A stretch of 64,000 bases of DNA from Plantago major. Taxonomy: Eukaryota > Streptophyta > Magnoliopsida > Lamiales > Plantaginaceae. The notes under the pieces are model-generated. The model made no database searches, had not been told where the DNA came from, and saw nothing but the letters and a program-made list of their open reading frames with translations. Position 1 is the first letter of the stretch; each line of letters opens with the position of its first letter. The position numbers were made by a program, and so were the translations under genes. The stretch covers positions 89,990,914 to 90,054,913 of the forward strand of contig CM048839.1 in NCBI GenBank assembly GCA_026545765.1, written 5' to 3'. Positions 55,472-64,000 of this stretch are shown here, piece after piece.

Positions 55472-56833
55472 ATGTCCAACCTACTACCAACGCACGATAC
55501 TTCTCTATAGACCAATTCATCATCTGATGGAAGTTTGCTTGGTTCTTCTTCATCCAATCCTTTCGTACAAATCCAAAGCATGGTAATACAAAACGTACCA
55601 AATACGATCCAACACTTCCAACAACAACAGCAACAACGGGACGAGCCACGATGGCCAAAGAAGAAGTGTGCTTACATTAACAGAAGTCGAGAAGAGCGTG
55701 GCAAACAATTGGAGGAAGACTACTTCGGGGTTAACCCACCATATGCAGATAAATTTTGACGGAGATTCAGAATGGAGAGGCCGTTGTTCGGATGGGTGAT
55801 TGCTGGTGTGGTGCCTCAAGATGATTACTTTGTCTGCAAGCTAGATGCTCTTGGCCGACCGGGGTTAACCACACTACAAAAATGTACCGCGGCCATTCGC
55901 ATGCTAGCTTATGGGGCTTCTGCTGACTCGGTTGATGAGTATTGTCGTATTGGTGAAAGCACGACTCTTATGTGTCTTTCGTGTTTTTGGGACGCCGTGG
56001 TTGCTGAGTTTGGTCTAACATACATGCGGAGGGCCAATGAAGCCGATGTACGAAGGATTCTGGCAATCAACGGGGCAAGAGGATTTGTGGGCATGCTTGG
56101 GAGTATCGACTGTATGCACTGGACATGAAAGAACTGTCCCAAGGCGTGACACGGTCAATTCCAAGGCAAAAGAAAAAAAGCCTTCCCTTGTTTTAAAAGC
56201 AGTAGCATCCCAAGATACTTGAATAAGGGATTCATTCTTTGGGATTTCCGGAAAATACAATGACTTGTCAATCGTGTAACGTTCACCGGTGTTCGACATC
56301 TCCTGAACGGCACGGCACCTCAGGTCAACTTTGAGGTCAATGGCCATCAGTACAACATGCCTTACTACTTAACCGATGGCATCTACCCAGCTTGGGCTAC
56401 ATTTTTTAGTTCCATCCCGAATCCGGTAACGCACAAAGAAGCCAAGTTCTCTGAGCATCAGGAGTCTTGCCGGAAAGATGTGGAACGTGCTTTCAGAGTT
56501 ATGCAAGAACGATTTGCAATTATACGGAATCTGGCCCTTGCACATGACAGAGCCACACTCAAAAAGATTATGGATTGCCGCATCACACTCCACAACATGA
56601 TAGTTGAGGATGAGCGCCACACATACCTAAAGTATGATAGGGAAATCGAAGAGTTCGAACAAGATACCCGTGAGCATGTACCCGATGTGATTGACGGAGT
56701 TCGTATCCGACGGGCGCAATCTACAATAAATTCTATCCCAGAGTACATGAACAATTCACGGCGAATGCATAGTGTGTGCAAGCATGACGAACTCATTGCA
56801 GACTTGATGGAACATATTTGGAGGATGCGTTGA
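55472..56833 (+). pseudogene. PIF/Harbinger transposase (DDE), decayed
   Basis: It starts MSNLLPTHD; the same frame carries most of the protein to HIWRMR. Landmarks: WPKKKCAYINRSREERGKQL, FGVNPPYADKF, LGRPGLTTLQKCTAAIRML, YCRIGESTTL, then the catalytic blocks GMLGSIDCMHW (first Asp), YYLTDGIYPAWATF (second Asp) and CRKDVERAFRVMQERFAI (Glu), and LHNMIVEDE. Stops lie at about 55508, 55757 and 56126, and another shortly after. The last two fall where the family has Trp, so TGG became TGA. Between about 56160 and 56300 the frame shifts and returns. All three acidic catalytic residues are still encoded, but the protein cannot be made whole. Confidence 0.88.
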
Positions 56834-57207
56834 CTGTGGAGCTTGTCCAATCGTGTAGTGTGTGTTTGTTAGTTTGATGCATTTGTTTGTTGTGTGTTTG
56901 TTGCATTTCCGTTTGGTTGTATTTAAAGTCCCTGTAGTTTGTAGTAATATATTCGTGGTTTCAATGAAGTTTCACTTAATAAATTGTAAAACGAGTTCTA
57001 AAAATGCAATTTTATTAATTGCAACTTCTAAACACTCTTATAATATGGTAAATATGTTAAAAAAAATTAAAAATTTTATTTTTTATTTTTTATGATGCAG
57101 CGATGACGCGTCACAAATGCAGCAGAATATCGTCACGGATCCCGTCACCAATGCAGGTGGTCTTAGCTTAGTCTCACTCATTTCTCGAAGTGTAATTATT
57201 AAATTAA
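56834..57207. other. Harbinger 3' region
   Basis: The text gatgacgcgtcac...atcgtcacggatcccgtcacc (about 57100-57150) has the GGTGACG-rich look of a Harbinger subterminal repeat. The matching left inverted repeat and TWA duplication could not be confirmed, so the element limits remain open. Confidence 0.4.
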
Positions 57208-57310
57208 CTAGTACTAATCCGTGGCGATGCCACGATATAGTTTAGTTTTAATAATAAATTAAAAGGGATGATAAAATAAATTAATCGATAAAATAAGGTA
57301 ATCAAATTTA
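57208..57310 (-). mobile_element. Helitron 3' end, minus orientation
   Basis: On minus, hairpin GTGGC-atc-GCCAC (plus 57221-57233) is followed by nine bases and CTAG at 57208-57211, then T. The adjoining sequence (gataaaataaattaatcg) recurs at 59006-59023 next to the same hairpin word, so it is a small repeat family. The 5' end is unknown. Confidence 0.6.
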
Positions 57311-57525
57311 TGTGAACAACGTTGGTCGCGGTGTCGGTCGGTAGTCCTTCTTCATCCAATATTATATCATTGAGTGTTTATGCTAACTATATGAAATGTA
57401 AAAATAGGGTCCTACTGTACCCGACCTGTTAATTAGTAACAGGTAAATGTCTTTTGAAAAAAATTGTATCCCTCAAACCGAACCAAAATAGAATACAAAA
57501 GTATACAACATAATCAATAGGGTAG

Positions 57526-57730
57526 TTTCCAACAACCCCGCGGTGGTATGTGGTTACGCCACCACACACACAAAAAAAAAAAATTATACAAACATAATTT
57601 CACATGTTACGATTATTTTTTCCAACCCACCGGTTCCTAACAACCCCGTGGTGGTATGCATCACCCCACCAAAGACACAAAAATTATTATTCCACAAACA
57701 TAACTTCACATGGTACGGTTGTTCCCCCCC
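57526..57730. repeat. Tandem duplication, about 115-bp unit
   Basis: Two copies of a unit beginning caacaaccccgnggtggtat, each with ccacc...aaacataaNttcacatg, are separated by about 115 bases. They differ at many positions, so the duplication is not recent. Confidence 0.75.
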
Positions 57731-57732
57731 TC

Positions 57733-57880
57733 CAGGCTCGTTATGGAGATCAAGAAAGTAGAGAGAAGATCAAAGAGAGTTTCCCCACCTAGAGAGTATC
57801 AGATCCCCAGGCTCGTTATGGATCAAGAAAGTAGAGAGGAGATCGAAAAGAGTTTCCTCGCCTAGAGAGTATATCTGATT
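57733..57880. repeat. Tandem duplication, about 74-bp unit
   Basis: ccaggctcgttatgg...cctagagagtat occurs at 57733 and again at about 57808, with small changes and an indel. The purine strand is rich in agagagaagatc. Confidence 0.85.
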
Positions 57881-58239
57881 CTCCAACCCGAAAAAATGTA
57901 ATTTTTACTAACTTGATCATAAACTGTTGCGGTCGAGTCTTGTAACAAAGGTATGGAACGGGTTCGAGTATATGCCAGACCGGACCTGAACATCATTATT
58001 TCGAACGGGGTTGAATTCGGGTTGGACAGAACCAGTCCTTCCAGCCAGAAACAGTAGAGAAGAGAACCCTTATACCTCATCCTACCGATCGAATCTTATA
58101 CATAAAGAAAAGAAAATTGAAGGTCTTCACATGCAAAATGTTGTTGATAGACATGTAGAGATCAACACGCCACCAATTAACTCAAGTGTATCTATTCTAT
58201 CTTTTGGAACTGAAAAGAGCACGTCTAGGAGAAAATAAT

Positions 58240-59403
58240 TTAAAAATCACATAGTGAAGCATTAAACGGGAATAAAAGTTAAACCTTAGAGATCTTTATA
58301 AACATTTAAATTATAATCAAAGCTCGAATACATCATCAACTTACTCATCTGTATTTTATTTACTACTAAGTCGCAAGGTACTTTAGCCACATTTCGTCAA
58401 TGATACACTAACTCAGCTAATTTACGTGATGGTGGAGAACGAACTTGTGCTCAAGGTTATTCTTCCTTATCCAAGTCGTGTAGTGTTGACTCTGCATTTT
58501 TCCGCATCAACCTCTACCTATTAAGAATCACAAATAAATGGTATTCCTTTCGTATCCAAGTCAAATATGTCCCGAATAATATTTTACAACTACTCCAACC
58601 CATATGATGGAGCCTATTCTCAAAAAATAGAAACATCAAATTTATCTTGATCCATATATATAAAAAAAAAAACAACAACTCAAGAAGAATATGCATAGAG
58701 TTGCATTTAAGAATACAATTATAGTAGATATTGTTGTTAGCCGACTTTATGAAAACATGCGAGTCATAAAGCCGAAAAGTTTTTATGAATTCGTCTTGGC
58801 ACGACAAATTTAAATATATGTTCAAAATATTTTCGGAGTTTTGTATATAAATTTATATGAGATTTAATAAAAACTATATAATGCAGCCAATATACAAAAA
58901 ATATATAGTGAAAGATATACTGGCTGAAAATGCAACTAATTCCATAAAATTTATGTGGCGATGCCACTATATAGTTTACATTAATAATAAATAGAAATGG
59001 GAAGATAAAATAAATTAATCGAAACAACCCGGGGTGGATAATACAAATCTACCAAACCAACATCATCATAAGAACACCCAACTGATAATCTATGTGCTAA
59101 AACGTTAGCTCACGTTTAACCTGTCAAAACCTCATGGAAAAAAATTCTCCATTAAATACCTGAATTTCTTAGAAAAGTGAAACAAAGGTGTAAAGCTAAA
59201 ATTTGTCGATTTAAGAGCAATCACGTTCATTTTAGGAAAGATTTAAAAAATCAAGAAGCAATCTTTCCTAATATAAACAAGATTGCTTTCAATGTAATAA
59301 ATGTTGCTCTCGATTTATTTTTTTTATTTTATTTTTTATTTTAAAAGGAAAAGATCTTTCACTGTGAGCGATTTTCACATAGTCCCGGTGTAATCGTCCG
59401 ATC
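58240..59403. other. AT-rich sequence with a repeat of the Helitron end word
   Basis: No gene. At 58955-58967 gtggcgatgccac recurs with the following tatagttta and gataaaataaattaatcg words, matching 57221 onward, but CTRR is absent at the correct spacing. The last part may be the LINE 5' UTR. Confidence 0.45.
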
Positions 59404-60551
59404 ATGAAAAGAGCGCGTGGTCGGCCGCGGAAAAAGGTGGCAACGCCACTGTTTCGTCGGAGTGGAGCTGCAAGGGATGTCCACTGTGGTGTCTCTACCG
59501 AGCCAGTGGAGGAAGCAGTAAGTGAGGTGATTGGTACACATGTTACAGAGAAAATTGTGGAAGAGGAGATTCATGAGTCACTGGAGAGTCATGAAAACGA
59601 TGGTATTATTGAGGAGAATGATTTTGGACAGCAGTTACCTGCGATTGAGCAGGAGATACAACAGGCTAAGCTTTGGACGGACGTTATTAGTGGTAATCGG
59701 GTGAAATCTCAGGGTTTAGCGATCAATTTTTCTGCTCCAGTCATTGTGAATGGTGAGGTTGAGGTAGAAATTGAAGAATCTGATGTGGTTTCTGAGGTAA
59801 AATTTTGGGAGACATCTCTTATTATGTATGTGTTGTGGGGGGTGAACTTACGATGAATGGAGTGAAACAATACATGATGAAGTTTTGGAATTTTGTATCC
59901 TTGCCTGAGATGTTTTACAATGAAGAAGGGTATTTTTTGTTGAAGTTTCGAACGATTGAAGATATGGATATGGTCATGAGTAGAGGTCCATATACGATAT
60001 ATAATATGAACATGTTTCTACGGGAATGGATGAGTGGGTTTTCATTGAAAGATGATATGTTAAGGACTCTGCCAATCTGGGTAACGCTGCCTCAACTTCC
60101 ATTACATTTGTGGGGGGCGAGCAGTTTAGGGAAAATTGGAAGTGTATTGGGTAAGCCTCTATTCACAGATGAATGTACTGCACACAAACTACGGGTGTCA
60201 TATGCGCGCATTTTAGTGGAAATAGATGTAACTAAAAAGCTGGTGGATAGTATAACTATCAAGGATTTGAAGGGGAAGGTGTTACATCGACCTGTTGAAT
60301 ATGAATGGAGACCTTTGTTTTGTGAATCTTGTCAAAATGTGGGTCATGTGTGCAAGGTACAGAATAAGGCTGTGCAACAAAAGAAAATGACTAAGCAATG
60401 GAAAGTGCAAGATGACCATAGAGTGGGAGCTGAGGTACAAAATGTAGGAAGTGGTATTGTGAATACTATTGTGAGTACTGTCTGTAATTCTCAGGTGGCT
60501 ACGACGCCTGTAGCTACTACTCCTCTGGTTTCTAATAATACTGACAGATAG
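59404..60551 (+). pseudogene. LINE ORF1 (DUF4283-type nucleic-acid-binding), frameshifted
   Basis: It begins MKRARGRPRKK (AT-hook-like basic start), followed by an acidic linker. The conserved region typical of plant L1 ORF1 then appears: KFWETSLIMYVL and, in another frame, GGELTMNGVKQYMMKFWNF, GYFLLKFRTIEDMDMV, LREWMSGFSLKDD, PIWVTLPQLPLHLW, and a zinc-knuckle-like CESCQNVGHVC that lacks the usual last Cys spacing. One extra base near 59835-59842 shifts the frame. ORF1 would package LINE RNA. It lies 165 bases upstream of ORF2. Confidence 0.82.
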
Positions 60552-60715
60552 GGATGGACTGTGGTGGGTACATCAAGGAGAGCTAATAATAAAGGGAAGG
60601 AAATTATGGAGGAGTATGGGGCTAGAAGCTTTACTGTGGGTCGAATTATATGTCAGAATGGTTTTGAGTCATTGAGGATTGTGAATGATCCTGCCGTGAC
60701 TCAAGAAAAGGTCCC

Positions 60716-63700
60716 ATGATAGTATCATGGAATGTTAGGGGGTGTAATAAAATAGCCAAGGTTAGAGAGATTGGCTCCCGTCTCCATATGCTAAAGATTG
60801 TAATGGCTATTCTGATTGAAACTAGAGTTAAAAAAGGAAAAAGCAAAAAAACTCGAGATACTTTGGGTGGCAGTTGGTTGTATTTAGATAACTATGATCA
60901 TCATGTGAATGGGAGAATATGGAATCTTTGGGATCCTAGGAAGGTTAAAGTGCATATGGTTGTAGGAGATGCGCAGTTTATTCATTGTGGTTTGTTTGGT
61001 GTTGATGGAACCTTTATATCTTGGTTTACAGCAATTTATGCTTTTAATCATTTGGATGATAGGAGGAGACTCTGGCATAAGCTGGAAGGGTTGAATGTGA
61101 GCAATACTGAAAGTTGGATGCTAATGGGTGACTTCAATAATGTACTTAGAGCACAGGATAGAATTGGAGGATCTATTGTACATCAAAATGAGTATGTTGA
61201 CTTGGTGGATATGATGGAGAAAGTAGGATTACATGAGGTGGACAATATTGGGGATCATTATACTTGGTATAATAAACATTCCATTAATCCTATTTACTCA
61301 AGAATTGATAGAGTTCTTGGTAATATGTGTTGGTTTCAAGCATTTGATAATCTTCAGGTTGAAATCTTGGAAGCAAGCATCTCTGACCATGCCTTGCTAT
61401 TGCTGAGAATGTTTGAACCATTTGTTCAGCCACCAAGATCCTTTAGGTTCATTAATGGAGTGGTTTATGCACCCAATTTTATGGCTGCAGTACAAGAGAA
61501 ATGGGCTGAACATGTTGAGGGTAGAAGTATGTATATAGTTTGGAGAAAGTTGAAAATCTTGCAACCTATAATACAGGGATTGCAAAAACCTTTCTTAGGT
61601 GTTAAAACTCAGTTGGATCAGGCTAGAGTGATGTTGCAAAGAGCTCAGACTGAATTGTTGGGAGATAGGTGGAATGTAGACTGCATTGATAATGTGAAGA
61701 AGTATACACATGAGGTGATGCATTGGAATGATATTGAGGAAAGTTTACTGCAGCAGAAGTCGAAAATTAATTGGATAAGATTAGGGGATGGGAATAACGC
61801 CTATTTCCATGCTTCTGTGAAAGCAAAAAATAGGAATATTGGTATTAAATGTTTGCAGGTTGCTAGTGGTGATGTTGTTACAACACAGCAGGAGCTGGAG
61901 AATGAAGTGTTATCTTTTTATGCTGATTTGGTGGGCACTTCTGCTTGCAAATTGGAGGGAATTGATGTGAATGTCATGAGAAAGGGTACTCAAGTGTGTA
62001 CAGCAGATGCAAATACTCTTATTCAACCTGTGACTAGTAAGGAAATTCTTGATGCATTGAATGGGATTTGTGATCTGAAAGCACCAGGTATTGATGGATA
62101 TAATGCAAAATCTTTTAAAGCTACCTGGGGAGTAATTGGTAATGATGTTACTGTTGCAATTAAGGAGTTCTTTGAACATAAGAGAATGTATGCTGCTGTA
62201 AATTGTAGTATTGTAACTCTTCTACCTAAGGTTGCTGATGCTAAGTTGGTGAAGGAGTTTAGACCCATATCTTGTTGTACTACTTTGTACAAGATCATAT
62301 CTAAAGTCTTATCAAATAGACTGAGTAAGGTATTACAGAAGGTGGTGAATGAAAGTCAAGCAGCTTTCATACCTGGGCAACACATTCATAGTCATATTTT
62401 ACTAGCTTATGAGTTGCTGAGAGGGTATAGTAGGAAGAATGGAGCTCCCAGGTGTATGCTATAAATGGATATTCAAAAAGCCTATGATACTGTTGAGTGG
62501 GTTTCACTTGAGGGGATTTTAAGAGAGCTTAGCTTTCCACATAAATTTATTGAGTGGATCATGTTATGTGTTACTACGGTATCTTATAGATACATGGTAA
62601 ATGGGTATGCTACTCCATTTTTGAAGGCCAAGAGAGGGTTGAGACAGGGTGATCCACTATCACCCTTGTTGTTTGTTTTGGTCATGGAGTACTTGTATAG
62701 ATTGCTGCAGGGGCTTAAGTGTATTCCTGACTATAATTTTCATGCTAAATGTGAAAGGTTGGGTATTGTGAACCTTAGCTTTGCTGATGACTTATTATTG
62801 TTCTCTCGAGGTGATGAGAAATCTGTGGAGTTGGTTATGGAGTATTTCAATCAGTTTTCTAGATCCACGGGACTTAGAGTCAATCCAGCTAAATGCCAGG
62901 TGTATTTTGGTGCAGTTTCAGCTGATGTGAGGAGCAGTATTCAAAGGATTACTGGTTTTCAGGAGGGTGCTTTGCCTTTTAGATATTTAGGAGTTCCTCT
63001 AACCAGTAGGAAACTCTCTATAGCACAATATCAGCCTCTGATTGATAAAATAGTTGTTAGAATCAGGCATTGGAGTGCCAAGTTGCTTAGCTATGCTGGA
63101 AGAGTGCAGTTGATTCGAAGTGTGTTATTTGCGGTTACTAATTATTGGACGCAATGCCTGCCTTTGCCGAAAAGTGTGCTCAGGAGTATCGAGGCAACCT
63201 GCAGATCATTTTTATGGTCAAATAGTGGTGTAGTCACTAGAAAATCTCCTGTAGCTTGGGAGAAAATATGTTTGCCCAAGAAGCATGGAGGATTGCAGAT
63301 CATCTATTTGGTTGATTGGAATAGAGCTTGCTTATTGAAACTGTTGTGGAATATGTGTGGCAAGCAAGATAGCTTGTGGGTGAAGTGGATACATGCCTAT
63401 TATATGCCACAAAATAGCATGCTTACTGGTGAGGTACCTAAGTCTTGTTCTTGGATACTTAAAAGTATTTTGAAGTGTAGAATTTTGATACAGAACAACT
63501 CGGCCTGGGATGTCATGATGTTGTTACCTAAGTTCAAGACTGGACTGGTATATAGATATCTGAGGGGTGCTGATACTCCAGTTACTTGGAGGAAACTGAT
63601 GTTTGGAAACTTGGCTAGGCCAAGAGCTCAATTGGTGTTATGGTTAGCTTGTCATGGGAGACTAGCAACGAAAGATAGACTACATAGATTTGGGATGCTT

Positions 63701-64000
63701 GATAATGTTCAGTGCTGTTTTTGTACTCACACAGAAACACTTGATCATTTGTTGTTTGAATGTAGTACTACTAGTACTATTTGGAGGCAGGTGCTTGATT
63801 GGTTGCATATTACTCATACTCCTGGAATTTGGGTGGATGAACTTTTATGGGTACAACTGCAGAGTAAAGGCAAATGATGGAAGGCTAGATTGTTGAAAAT
63901 GGCTTTTGCTGAGACAGTATATAGAATTTGGTTGTATAGGAATGAGCATTGTTTTGGGAGTGATCATAGTACGGTTGATAATGCTCGGATCATTATAGAT
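60716..64000 (+). pseudogene. LINE (L1-type) ORF2: endonuclease and reverse transcriptase, two stops
   Basis: The reading frame is continuous from MIVSWNVRGCNKIAK at 60716 to the window end except for TAA at 62462-62464 (between PRCML and MDIQKAYD, where the family has Lys) and TGA at 63875-63877. The N-terminal apurinic-type endonuclease has SWNVRG, MGDFNNV and ISDH. The reverse transcriptase has FRPISCCTTLYKIISKVL, AFIPGQ, RQGDPLSPLLF and the catalytic LSFADDLLLF (FADD at 62780-62791). A C-terminal zf-RVT Cys-His region follows (CCFCTHTETLDHLLFEC). ORF2 copies LINE RNA into DNA at nicked target sites. Two single-base nonsense changes in an otherwise open frame indicate a fairly young inactive copy. 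Confidence 0.92.

Noticed and set aside
1-64000. CRISPR arrays, operons, ribosome binding sites or phage genes
   Set aside because: The window is eukaryotic. Regular short repeats here are minisatellites or microsatellites, and no cas-like genes are present.

Overview
This is a transposon-rich stretch of plant nuclear DNA, most likely from a eudicot. The evidence is GT-AG introns, TATA-type promoters, plant families of LTR, LINE, hAT, Harbinger, CACTA and Helitron elements, AT-rich intergenic sequence, and one large gene of a plant-specific family. No bacterial, organellar or rRNA/tRNA signal was recognised.

The only gene that looks intact is an AIPP2-like PHD-finger gene on the minus strand (31306..39681). 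It resolves into 11 exons whose phases all fit, giving 1391 residues. It has a C4HC3 PHD finger and a C-terminal SPOC-like region, with a TATA box upstream and a poly(A) signal downstream. Known relatives act in the BAH-PHD-CPL2 silencing complex.

Layout. 0-2.2 kb: the right end of a hAT element with two adjacent 48-bp minisatellites, then a Tourist-like MITE. 3.7-10.3 kb: two solo LTRs of one family (LTR-A), a small hAT MITE and copia-like LTR sequence. 10.3-12.4 kb: a short acidic ORF, a TRIM-like element and two Helitron 3' ends facing each other. 13.4-24.2 kb: an LTR retrotransposon with a CATTA target duplication. A CACTA element carrying pieces of a GPN3-type GTPase gene is nested in one of its LTRs, and a solo LTR in the other. 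24.3-30.4 kb: a decayed, rearranged autonomous Helitron with a clear 3' end. 31-40.2 kb: the AIPP2-like gene. 41-43.7 kb: a second Helitron helicase pseudogene, split by a hAT derivative. 44.1-49.3 kb: a hAT transposase pseudogene split by an LTR-A copy and an LTR-B copy. 49.9-53.5 kb: a second LTR-B, a large TA microsatellite, a short Helitron copy and a hAT end. 53.8-57.1 kb: a two-ORF PIF/Harbinger element. 57.2-59.3 kb: a Helitron end and tandem duplications. 59.4-64.0 kb: an L1-type LINE running off the window.

Apart from the PHD gene, the coding sequence is mobile-element sequence, nearly all broken by stops, frameshifts or nested insertions. Target-site duplications for many insertions give an order of events. 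The most unusual structures are an LTR whose terminus has been replaced by a 60-bp copy of its flank, an LTR whose TATA-bearing segment is tripled, and a microsatellite that replaces a Helitron 5' end.
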